7,178 nt of DNA from an uncultured Bacteriovorax sp. (lineage in GTDB: Bacteria; Bdellovibrionota; Bacteriovoracia; Bacteriovoracales; Bacteriovoracaceae), in contig CAMLRB010000187.1 of NCBI GenBank assembly GCA_946482295.1, positions 1 to 7,178 on the forward strand, read 5' to 3'. Position numbers and translations under genes: made by a program. A model generated the notes under the pieces. That model made no database searches, had not been told where the DNA came from, and worked only from the letters and a program-made list of their open reading frames with translations. Shown piece after piece: positions 1 to 6,549 of this stretch (position 1 is its first letter; every line of letters begins with the position of its first letter).

Positions 1-783
1 CGAAGTAAACCTTCAGAAATATTAGAGCTAATTGATCCCCGAAACTCCATAAGAAAAATAATCGAAATGAAAGAAGTTGAATTCAATAATTTTGAAATTA
101 TTCATCATATAGATAATTCCAAGTGTTTCTTATTAATGAATGAAACAAATTTTGAAAGTATTCTTTCAAATCTCTTAAATAATGCAATTGAAGCTTCGGT
201 TTTTAATTCTTTAATAGCTGTAACCGCAAAAGTCTCAGAAAACAGCTATTTCATTTCTATTAAGGATAGTGGAAAAGGCATTCCTCCCGCGATTCTTAAT
301 CAACTTGGAAAAGAAAAAATAAGCTATGAAAAATTTAATGGTAACGGTTTGGGATTTTATAATGCTTTTCAACTTGTTAACTCTTGGGGCGGATCAATGC
401 AGATATATTCTGAAATTAACAAGGGAACTTCTGTAGAAATAAAAATTCCAATCGAGAAAGTTTTCTCTGAGGATGATTATGTAATATTGGTAGAGAATGA
501 TGACTTGGTGAGCTTGACTTGGGAATTTAGGGCAAGAAAAGCTGGTTATAAATTTTTAAATTTTCGAAAATCTGAAGAAGTTTTGCCGATTTTAACTACG
601 TTAGATAAAGAAACAATTTTCTTTATTGATTCTGAACTAGAACAGGAAAAAGGAGAAGATCTAGCAAAGACTTTATTTGAAAATAATTTCAGAAACTTAT
701 ACATCTGTACAGGGCATGACAAAGTGAAATTTGAACACTTGTCGTTTATAAAAAGGATTGTAGGTAAATCTCCACCTTTTTAA
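1..783 (+). CDS. Hybrid sensor histidine kinase, C-terminal part (HATPase_c plus short receiver domain)
   Basis: The frame is open from base 1, so the gene begins outside the window and the ATG at 67 is internal. 260 codons are visible. Codons about 1-50 look like the linker after a dimerisation domain. An HATPase_c ATP-binding domain follows: N-box NLLNNAIEAS at 57-66, G1 box DSGKGIP at 89-95 and G2 box GNGLGF at 114-119. Codons about 160-260 resemble a receiver domain: acidic pocket VEND, likely phospho-acceptor Asp in FIDSEL, a Thr in YICTGHD and a Lys in GKSPPF. Family knowledge: such proteins autophosphorylate on His and relay to Asp. The His-bearing and sensor domains are off the window, so the signal is unknown. 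The protein stops right after the Lys-Pro region, so the last receiver helix is missing. The second acidic-pocket residue is Asn. The kinase assignment is firm; whether the receiver is active is uncertain. Confidence 0.88.
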   Translation, partial: RSKPSEILELIDPRNSIRKIIEMKEVEFNNFEIIHHIDNSKCFLLMNETNFESILSNLLNNAIEASVFNSLIAVTAKVSENSYFISIKDSGKGIPPAILNQLGKEKISYEKFNGNGLGFYNAFQLVNSWGGSMQIYSEINKGTSVEIKIPIEKVFSEDDYVILVENDDLVSLTWEFRARKAGYKFLNFRKSEEVLPILTTLDKETIFFIDSELEQEKGEDLAKTLFENNFRNLYICTGHDKVKFEHLSFIKRIVGKSPPF

Positions 784-1321
784 AATTTCTACTGGAAAAG
801 ATTACGAACTTCAATTGTAACTACTATTGAAATTCAACAGTAACATAAATTAGTAAACAGGGCTAAACGAAGAAAAGATCGAACTGTTCTAATAAACTCA
901 CTTCTTAAAAAAATGCACTTGGTTCTATTAAGAACAACTCCAAGAGCATTTTCAGTGAAGCAAGTGTTCGCCCTTTGATCCATCAAATTTCAGAAGCAGG
1001 GTTGGGTAAGAGTTTTAGAGCTGGTCGGAATTAGGCCCGATGCTCGTCACACCTATGCTGCTCTATTTGTTATGAATGGTGGAAAGCTTTATGTCCTGAA
1101 AACTTTCCTTGGCCATGCTGATATGAAAACAACCGAGACTTATGCTCATTTAAGCTGTGACCACCCTAGCGGGAGTTAAAGACATTATCCAGCCTCGAAT
1201 AGAAGCTTCAGTAGAAATTATCGATGCTTTCAAAAACTCGTCGCAAAGTCCTTCACGCTCTATTCACGCTTCTGATTCAAAGGGTATTAAAAATTGGGAT
1301 TTTGAGGCTTTAACTATTTGA
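784..1321 (+). pseudogene. Decayed tyrosine recombinase (integrase), catalytic domain in three frames
   Basis: No intact frame exists, but successive frames read as one integrase. Frame 1 (784 to about 925) gives LRTS, perhaps the remains of the first-Arg box, a stop TAA at 841, then KRRKDRTVLINSLLKK, like the beta-hairpin Lys region. Frame 3 (about 909-1030) gives FSEASVRPLIHQISEAG. Frame 1 resumes (about 1030-1164) with DARHTYAALFVMNGG, LKTFLGHADMKTTETYAHLS: Arg of the HxxR box, His of LGH and the nucleophile Tyr. At 1164-1166 (CCC) one extra base shifts to frame 2, which runs LAGVKDIIQP on to TGA at 1319-1321. The first His of HxxR is replaced by Pro at the indel. At least three frame changes and one stop make this a true relic and not one sequencing error. 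The N-terminal DNA-binding part is absent. It abuts the tRNA-fMet 3' end, the usual target of such enzymes. Confidence 0.85.
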
Positions 1322-1327
1322 TTTTTT

Positions 1328-1404
<77 letters not shown>

Positions 1405-1409
1405 AAGTG

Positions 1410-1438
1410 ATATTAAGATGGCTGATGCCCTTTGTCCA
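1410..1438 (-). promoter_or_regulatory. Possible sigma70-type promoter of tRNA-fMet
   Basis: On the minus strand TGGACA (1438-1433) and TAATAT (1415-1410) are separated by 17 bases and lie just upstream of the tRNA 5' end at 1404. Spacing is ideal, but the -10 box ends only 5 bases before the tRNA, leaving almost no 5' leader. This is a pattern match only; a promoter farther upstream is possible. Confidence 0.35.
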
Positions 1439-1546
1439 GTAAGAAAGTGAACTATTCGCTCCAACATAAAGTTCTAAATTCTTTGCGCGAAATGGCGATT
1501 AGAAAGGCATCTGAACCTGAACCTAGATGAATGAGAGGAACTTCAT

Positions 1547-1867
1547 ATGTCAGCACAGACTTCACTAAAAGAAAGAACTATTAGAATCGAAATCGATGGA
1601 AGCGAGCTAACGCCTCAGCAAGTGCGCCTTATCCGCTCACTCAACACAATGCTGGCGCATGTGATGCTTACTGAAAATGAAGAAGAGTATTTCGAAGGTA
1701 GTGCAGAGTTCATGAGAATGTGTGCAGCTCTAATTAAGCAGGCTCGATTCACTGAGCAGCTTAAAGATGCTAGCAATATTCCTTATGCTCAACAGGCCTT
1801 AGAGTATTCAGTCGATGTTTTACAAGAGTATGTGACAGCTTCAAAAGTTGTTACTTATGATAACTAA
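1547..1867 (+). CDS. Hypothetical protein, 106 residues, helical, unassigned
   Basis: I do not recognise this family. The start ATG is well supported by AGAGGAA at 1534-1540, six bases upstream, and the frame ends at TAA 1865-1867. The protein has no signal peptide, membrane segment or Cys/His metal cluster. Residues 8-18 (ERTIRIEIDGS) look like a beta strand with a turn; the rest looks mostly helical, acidic in the middle (ENEEEYFEGS), and ends in ASKVVTYDN. This suggests a small soluble cytosolic protein. It sits alone between tRNA-fMet on the other strand and the convergent rluB gene, with a hairpin terminator 33 bases after its stop, so it is probably a single-gene transcript. Codon and base use resemble the neighbours. 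Residues 66-99 could pack as a helical hairpin, but no function is claimed. Confidence 0.8.
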   Translation: MSAQTSLKERTIRIEIDGSELTPQQVRLIRSLNTMLAHVMLTENEEEYFEGSAEFMRMCAALIKQARFTEQLKDASNIPYAQQALEYSVDVLQEYVTASKVVTYDN

Positions 1868-1891
1868 CTATTTCCTGTAGTGTAGTTAGTT
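1862..1891 (+). other. Nine-base inverted repeat spanning the stop codon of the 106-residue gene
   Basis: AACTAACTA (1862-1870) and TAGTTAGTT (1883-1891) are perfect reverse complements around a 12-base loop, and the first arm contains the TAA stop. The stem is AT-rich and is not followed by a T run, so it is not a standard terminator by itself. It lies directly before the strong hairpin at 1900-1927 and could protect or process the 3' end of the transcript, or be chance. Confidence 0.4.
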
Positions 1892-1899
1892 TAAAAATT

Positions 1900-1927
1900 A
1901 AAAAGCCTCCATATGGAGGCTTTTTTT
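1900..1927. terminator. Bidirectional rho-independent terminator
   Basis: GCCTCCATATGGAGGC (1905-1920) is a perfect palindrome, flanked by five A on the left and seven T on the right, giving a stem of about 11 pairs. On the plus strand it ends in a T run and can stop the 106-residue gene. On the minus strand the A-rich left flank becomes a U tract three bases past the rluB stop. It sits exactly between the two convergent genes. Confidence 0.93.
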
Positions 1928-1930
1928 GTT

Positions 1931-3055
1931 TTATTTTGTCGGTGTACTTCTGAATTGGGTTTTTTTAAGGTTGTTGTTTTTGATTGTCGCTTTAACTTTT
2001 TCGATTTTCTTTCTTCTTTCAACGTAAGATTTTTGTTCTTCAACATAAACTTGGTCTTCAAGAGATTTGATCTTATCTGCAACTTGCGCTTTGTTTTCTG
2101 CGATTTGTTTTAATGAATCAAAATATGTTTCACGACGGAATTTTTGGAAAGTTTCATCATCTGCAACAGTCCCTGGTTGTGGACGCTTCTTCTTAAGATC
2201 GATAGTTTTTTTGCTTGAAATGAATCCTTCAGCATTAAGAACTTTTTTAAGCGTTCCATCTTCATTAAGACCAATTGCAGACAACATTTGTTGCTTGCTC
2301 ATAACACGGAATTTTCCAGGAGCAACACCTTCAACAGATAGGTTTCCAATGGCTAAACGTTTTAGTTTATCAACTGTAAGACCTACAGCTTCACACAGAC
2401 GACGAATTTCGCGATTACGACCTTCATTTAATCTGAATTCAATCCATGTTTTTGTTGGAAGTTGCTTAATAACACGAACTGAAGTTGGTTTTACAAATCC
2501 TTCTTCAAGGTAAGCACCGGCCTTCAATTTATTGATGATTGTTTCCGTCACTGATCCGAAAACTTTTACTTCATAAACTTTTTGAACGTTATATTTCGGG
2601 TGCATGATCATGTTGGCGAATTCACCATCATTCGTCATGAGAAGAAGACCTTCTGAAAGATAATCGAGACGTCCAACAGGATAGATACGTTCTGAAATTT
2701 CTTTAACGAAATCCATAACTGTCTCACGTCCTTCTGGATCGTTTAAAGTCGTCACATAACCTCTTGGCTTGTGAAGCATCAGGTACACTTTATCTACGGC
2801 ATTTAAATCAGCAAGAGCACCATCAACCATTACGATATCAGTATACGGATTAACTTTTGTTCCTAATTCAGTCACAACTTGACCGTTTATTTCTACGCGG
2901 CCTTGAGTGATAAGACCTTCGGCCTTACGACGTGAAGTCACACCGCAATCTGCGATGAATTTTTGAAGACGAATTTCTAATCCTGATTCTTCTTGTTTAG
3001 CTGCTGCTTGTTTTTGAGCTTTAATTTGCGCTTTTTTAGTCGCTGACTTTGTCAT
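1931..3055 (-). CDS. rluB: 23S rRNA pseudouridine synthase, RluB/RsuA family
   Basis: The family isomerises a specific uridine to pseudouridine; RluB acts on 23S rRNA at U2605 in E. coli numbering. The protein has 374 residues from the chosen ATG. After a Lys/Ala-rich leader (1-25), an S4 RNA-binding domain spans about 28-72 (LQKFIADCGVTSRRKAEGLI). The catalytic domain has KPRGYVTT (96-103), the active-site motif GRLDYLSEGLLL (128-139) with Asp131, and EGRNREIRR (211-219), all typical of RsuA/RluB. ATG at 3055 is preferred because GGAGG (3065-3061) lies 5 bases upstream; the in-frame TTG at 3067 overlaps that site. A tail of about 110 residues (from about 262) is Lys-rich and probably coiled, longer than the core needs. 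It lies downstream of scpB, as in many bacteria. RsuA (16S) is the alternative; the scpAB context favours RluB. Confidence 0.92.
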   Translation of the reverse strand: MTKSATKKAQIKAQKQAAAKQEESGLEIRLQKFIADCGVTSRRKAEGLITQGRVEINGQVVTELGTKVNPYTDIVMVDGALADLNAVDKVYLMLHKPRGYVTTLNDPEGRETVMDFVKEISERIYPVGRLDYLSEGLLLMTNDGEFANMIMHPKYNVQKVYEVKVFGSVTETIINKLKAGAYLEEGFVKPTSVRVIKQLPTKTWIEFRLNEGRNREIRRLCEAVGLTVDKLKRLAIGNLSVEGVAPGKFRVMSKQQMLSAIGLNEDGTLKKVLNAEGFISSKKTIDLKKKRPQPGTVADDETFQKFRRETYFDSLKQIAENKAQVADKIKSLEDQVYVEEQKSYVERRKKIEKVKATIKNNNLKKTQFRSTPTK

Positions 3056-3060
3056 TCGAT

Positions 3061-3065
3061 CCTCC
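3061..3065 (-). promoter_or_regulatory. Ribosome binding site that fixes the rluB start
   Basis: GGAGG on the minus strand lies 5 bases before ATG 3055. The in-frame TTG at 3067-3065 falls inside or upstream of this site and so cannot use it, which settles the start at 3055. Confidence 0.8.
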
Positions 3066-3115
3066 AATCTGCCATCACGGCTGTTTTTCGGTATAAGTAT
3101 GTATAACGAGCCATA

Positions 3116-3144
3116 GATTTACGCCATGGCCCATCTTGTGTCAA
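3116..3144 (-). promoter_or_regulatory. Possible rluB promoter
   Basis: On the minus strand a perfect -35 TTGACA (3144-3139) is followed after 17 bases by TAAATC (3121-3116), a weak -10. It lies in the 112-base gap between scpB and rluB, which has no clear terminator. rluB may therefore be transcribed both from here and by read-through from scpB. The AT-rich TTATACATACTTATAC just downstream offers other -10 candidates. Confidence 0.45.
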
Positions 3145-3167
3145 TACGGGTCTGAATTTAGGGAAAA

Positions 3168-4649
3168 CTAGTCGTCTTTTCTATCATTTAGATCCTGATC
3201 GTGATCCTTTAGAAAGGAAAGATCAAGGTCTAGATCCTGGGCCTTTTCGATCATCCCATTTGTGATGTCATCGAGTTCCTGGCTTTTTTCTTCAAGAACC
3301 CCACCGAAAGCGAATTCTTCATCAGAAAGTCGACTATCTAGTGTTTCACCAGTGAGATTTTCAAAAGCAGCATCAAGGGCCTTAGAGAGAGCTTCTTCTT
3401 CTGTTTCTTCTTTATCAAAATCGAGGTCGACGATGATATCAAATTCGTCTTCAGAAAGACCGCTGTCGTAATCGCCGCCTGAAAGAAGATCTTCATCAAC
3501 GTCAAACTCAATATCTTCAATTGGCAATCCTGTATCAAGATCGATCATTTGGAAATCTTCTTCGTCTCCATCTAACTGAGGAGCATTGAATGGGCCAGCT
3601 TCAAGATCGTCGATGATTCTTGGATCGATCACGTTCGTTGTTAACATTGAAGTGATGGCCTGTTTGTTTTGTTCAGAGATAAGACGTTTATTAACGAATT
3701 CTTCAAGAAGATCGAATGCTGATTTAACTTCAACACCATCTTCTGTAAGACGTTTTTTCTCTTCCACTTTAAGTGAAGCTGTAAAATCAGTTTCAGCTGA
3801 AATGTTTTTGATTGATTCTGATAATTCATCAAGCTCAGAAAGTTCATCAAACTTGAAGCGAGCTTTATCACCATCGTGAACAAGTGTTTTGATGTCTGCA
3901 ATTTTACCAACAGTTGAGGCACGTGACATTTCATCAAGTTCGTGTTCAGGTGGCATTTGAGAAAGATCTGCAAGGTTGAACACTTCTAGGAATTCAGGAG
4001 TTGTTCCGTAAAGAACTGGACGACCTAATTCATCTGAGCGTCCTGCAACTTTCACGAGACGTTTATCCATAAGAGCGCGAACAATGTGTCCGCTGTCTAC
4101 ACCACGGATCTTATCCACTTCAACTTTCGAGCAAGGTTGTTTGTAAGCGATGATCGCAAGAACTTCCAATGCTGTTGGAGAAAGAACAAGTGAATTGATT
4201 TTGAAAATATCTTGTACGTATTTTGAATACGTCGCTTTTGTACGGTATTGGTATCCTTCAGCAACTTCGAGAAGTCTTAAGCCGTGATGCTTTTGTTCAT
4301 ATTCAGCTTGAAGGCGTTGAAGGGCTTCGTGAATGACTTTAAGAGGCATTTCTTCATCAATAAGAGCTTTGATCTTTTGAATCGCAACAGGTTTATCACT
4401 CATGAAAATAATTGTTTCAATGGCCCCACAAAGAGTGTCGTGGTTTAGACCTGTGCGGGCCTGCCATAGAACTTCATCAGAAACGATGCTTTCGCTTTCT
4501 GGAATGATTTCTGACATCACTTCTTCGCTAACAGCTTCTGTATTTTCTTCTACAGCGGCAAGATTGAATTCTGGAAATTCCAGGTCGCTTTCTTGTGGAA
4601 ACTTAATTTCCATTTCCATATCGTCTGCGTGTAGTTCATTCTGATCCAT
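3168..4649 (-). CDS. scpB: Segregation and condensation protein B, with long N- and C-terminal extensions
   Basis: ScpB is a winged-helix protein that binds the kleisin ScpA in the SMC-ScpAB complex, which compacts and separates chromosomes in the cytoplasm. The core is at residues about 73-235: first winged helix from LCGAIETIIFMSDKPVAIQKI, then GLRLLEVAEGYQYRTK, then the second winged helix with LSPTALEVLAIIAYKQP (156-172), GHIVRALMDKRLVK and GRPVLYGTTPEFLEVF. Family members are usually about 180-200 residues; this one has 493. The first 72 residues are Glu/Asp-rich. Residues 236-493 are mostly acidic, low-complexity and probably disordered, with a possible helical stretch around SAFDLLEEFVNKRL. 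Start ATG 4649 has GAGGAA just upstream. It follows scpA by 18 bases, so the two are cotranscribed. Identity is firm; the role of the extensions is unknown. Confidence 0.95.
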   Translation of the reverse strand: MDQNELHADDMEMEIKFPQESDLEFPEFNLAAVEENTEAVSEEVMSEIIPESESIVSDEVLWQARTGLNHDTLCGAIETIIFMSDKPVAIQKIKALIDEEMPLKVIHEALQRLQAEYEQKHHGLRLLEVAEGYQYRTKATYSKYVQDIFKINSLVLSPTALEVLAIIAYKQPCSKVEVDKIRGVDSGHIVRALMDKRLVKVAGRSDELGRPVLYGTTPEFLEVFNLADLSQMPPEHELDEMSRASTVGKIADIKTLVHDGDKARFKFDELSELDELSESIKNISAETDFTASLKVEEKKRLTEDGVEVKSAFDLLEEFVNKRLISEQNKQAITSMLTTNVIDPRIIDDLEAGPFNAPQLDGDEEDFQMIDLDTGLPIEDIEFDVDEDLLSGGDYDSGLSEDEFDIIVDLDFDKEETEEEALSKALDAAFENLTGETLDSRLSDEEFAFGGVLEEKSQELDDITNGMIEKAQDLDLDLSFLKDHDQDLNDRKDD

Positions 4650-4667
4650 AAGTTCCTCTTATATCTT

Positions 4668-5741
4668 TTACTGAATTAACTTTGCGCCCGCATCTACACT
4701 ATCCGGTGTAGTGAGGAGTTCCATGTATTCTTCTTCATCTATTGGTTGTTGTTCTGCTTGAAGTTCGACTTGCAACTCTTCTGGCAACTCTGGTGGTAGA
4801 GCTTCAACTTCAGTTTCTTGAGTGTATTCACCCAAATCCTCAATGACTAACTTCTCTTCAACAGGAGCTGCTAAAACTTCTACTTCTGGTTCAGCTGGCG
4901 GTGGTGTCGTTGCCCCCTCCTCCTCAAATCCATTGGCCTGATCTACGTCGAAATCTTCTAATGATTTTGTTACTTCAACATAGATAGTTGAACGATCTTC
5001 GTTTTGGAAAACGTTGATTCTCTTCAATCGAGCAAGCTCAAGAAGAGAAATGAACGTGATAACGATGTTATCAATATCGTCTTTCTTATTGAGTTCAGGA
5101 TTTTGGTCGTCACCAATTAGGGCATTTCCATTCTGTTTTAAAAGAGTGTCAAACGTCGTTTGTTCACCCATTTTTAAATTAGCTTTAAGGAATTTTAATT
5201 TTTCTTTAATCGATAAACGATCGCGCTTAACAACTGTATACTTTCTTCTTTGACGGAAAAGAAAATCAACCATTGTCATCGTCAATGAATTTAAATCCAT
5301 TGGCGTAAGAATTGAGTTCACGATCGCTTTACGATCCACTTTTGGCTTTATAAAAATTTCGTGTCCTTTCTTTTCTAGGGCCCACAGTTTTTTACCCATT
5401 TTCTGATAGAGTTGCAGCTCTTCCAAACGACGGATGAGTTCCGACTGAGAGGTAATGTTAAGTCCTTCAGCACCAAATTCTGCGGCCAAATTCTTGACCT
5501 CTTCTTCAGCGATACAGACTTTTGATTTTAAGAGAAGAAGTGTTGAAGCCAGGAAGAGATAATCACCTGCGATGTCGAAGTTTAAGTCCTTCATTTGCGC
5601 CAGATAATCAAGATATTGCTTAGTAATTTTTGTCAGATCGAGTTCACGGATGTTCATCTCTTCTTTTTCAATAAGAAGAAGAAGGAGGCCAAGTGGTCCA
5701 TCAAAATGATCTGTCTTAACTTGAATGGTTGTATCTAACAC
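4668..5741 (-). CDS. scpA: Segregation and condensation protein A (kleisin), with acidic C-terminal tail
   Basis: ScpA is the kleisin that bridges the SMC heads and binds ScpB. The N-terminal signature FDGPLGLLLLLIEKEEMNI is at residues 13-31, followed by LDYLAQM and DYLFLASTLLLLKSK (60-74). The C-terminal winged helix is at about 225-257 (VITFISLLELARLKRINVFQ, then STIYVEV). The usual length is about 250-260 residues; here 357, because residues about 260-357 form a Glu/Pro-rich acidic tail (PPPAEPEVEVL, LPPELPEELQ). The start is GTG at 5741: AAGG (5751-5748) lies 6 bases upstream, an in-frame TAA lies 6 bases upstream, and the next ATG would cut off FDGPL. It lies 25 bases after the S2P protease gene and 18 before scpB, so one operon is likely. 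Confidence 0.95.
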   Translation of the reverse strand: MLDTTIQVKTDHFDGPLGLLLLLIEKEEMNIRELDLTKITKQYLDYLAQMKDLNFDIAGDYLFLASTLLLLKSKVCIAEEEVKNLAAEFGAEGLNITSQSELIRRLEELQLYQKMGKKLWALEKKGHEIFIKPKVDRKAIVNSILTPMDLNSLTMTMVDFLFRQRRKYTVVKRDRLSIKEKLKFLKANLKMGEQTTFDTLLKQNGNALIGDDQNPELNKKDDIDNIVITFISLLELARLKRINVFQNEDRSTIYVEVTKSLEDFDVDQANGFEEEGATTPPPAEPEVEVLAAPVEEKLVIEDLGEYTQETEVEALPPELPEELQVELQAEQQPIDEEEYMELLTTPDSVDAGAKLIQ

Positions 5742-5766
5742 GTTTTACCTTAATCCTTTAAACCCA

Positions 5767-6426
5767 CTAAAAAGCGCTAAACAGGTGAACAAAAATGTTC
5801 ACAAGCAAATTACTCGCAAAAATAGCAGGGGCCATAATCCAACTAATGACCGGCGTGAATAGGATGACTAATAAAAAAACAAAACTATAACGTTGAAGTT
5901 CTTCGAATTTTCTCGCGCTATTGTAATCAAGAACAGCTGAAACCATTTTTGAACCATCAAGTGGTGGAAATGGAATAAGATTGAAAACGGCTAACAGAAC
6001 ATTGATCGTAACGGCCGTTGAAAGCATGTCGCGAATAATGTTGAAGTAAGAGAATTCAACGGAAACTTTTGTAAGAACAAGAGCAAGTAAAATTGCAGAA
6101 AGAAGCATCAGTATGATGTTTGCTAATGGGCCCGCGAAACTCACCCAGAAAAGTCCTGAGCGAACGTTTCTGAATTTTCTAGAGTCGACCGGAACAGGCT
6201 TTGCCCATCCGAACATCACTCCCCCCATCATCAACCCAATCATTGGAAACAAGATCGTTCCAAAAAGATCATAGTGAACGGCCGGGTTTAAGCTTAAGCG
6301 TCCAAGAAAACGTCCTGTCGGATCACCATGACGATCGGCCATCCAAGCATGAGCAGCCTCGTGGCAAACAATGGCCAAAAGAAACGCCGGTAACGATATT
6401 GCGAGTCGATAAATAATGTCTTCCAT
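5767..6426 (-). CDS. Site-2-type membrane metalloprotease (M50 family, small single-domain type)
   Basis: S2P enzymes are zinc proteases that cut substrates within the membrane. Taking ATG 6426, the protein has 219 residues. The first helix (about 8-28) carries the zinc motif HEAAH (22-26). NPAVHYDLFGTILFP (47-61) is typical of the small S2P/M50-like group. FAGPLANIILMLLSAILLALVL (97-118), about 134-152 and about 181-197 are further membrane segments. NLIPFPPLDGSKM (149-161) carries the third zinc ligand, Asp157. There is no PDZ domain, unlike RseP. Start choice is uncertain: the frame stays open to a TTG at 6513 (248 residues), but neither start has a clear ribosome site and family members begin shortly before the HEAAH helix. 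It heads the scpAB transcript. In many bacteria this protease gene sits near scpA; its substrate is unknown. Confidence 0.9.
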   Translation of the reverse strand: MEDIIYRLAISLPAFLLAIVCHEAAHAWMADRHGDPTGRFLGRLSLNPAVHYDLFGTILFPMIGLMMGGVMFGWAKPVPVDSRKFRNVRSGLFWVSFAGPLANIILMLLSAILLALVLTKVSVEFSYFNIIRDMLSTAVTINVLLAVFNLIPFPPLDGSKMVSAVLDYNSARKFEELQRYSFVFLLVILFTPVISWIMAPAIFASNLLVNIFVHLFSAF

Positions 6427-6434
6427 AAGGGGAA

Positions 6435-6463
6435 AACATATCATTTTGGTCAACATGAAGCAA
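6435..6463 (-). promoter_or_regulatory. Possible promoter of the S2P-scpA-scpB operon
   Basis: On the minus strand TTGCTT (6463-6458) and TATGTT (6440-6435) are 17 bases apart. Transcription would start at or next to ATG 6426, giving a leaderless message, which would fit the lack of a ribosome binding site there. Both boxes are imperfect matches, so this is a weak call. Confidence 0.25.
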
Positions 6464-6549
6464 CGAATTAAGCCTAGTGTCACAACCAAATGAGGCAGTT
6501 TTTTATGACTCAAGTATTAAAAAGTCAGATTATGTTAAAATTTTAAGAT

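Noticed and set aside
810..831. TTCAAT/ATTGAA inverted repeat after the kinase gene as a terminator
   Set aside because: It has only six AT-rich pairs and no T run, and it lies inside the integrase relic.
1511..1526. Short direct repeat TGAACC TGAACC before the small gene
   Set aside because: Two short adjacent copies are easily chance, and no link to a promoter or operator is visible.
1891..2113. Short open frames on both strands around the end of rluB
   Set aside because: They are shadows of the Lys-rich rluB tail, and the minus-strand frame runs through the terminator.
3056..3067. TTG at 3067 as the rluB start, adding four residues
   Set aside because: It overlaps the GGAGG site that is properly spaced for ATG 3055.
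3262..3973. Several open frames in other phases inside scpB
   Set aside because: They arise from the repetitive acidic codons of the scpB tail and have no ribosome sites or family motifs.
6427..6513. Longer S2P protein starting at TTG 6513
   Set aside because: There is no ribosome site, the extra 29 residues do not look like the family, and the first membrane helix normally starts the protein. Kept only as an alternative.
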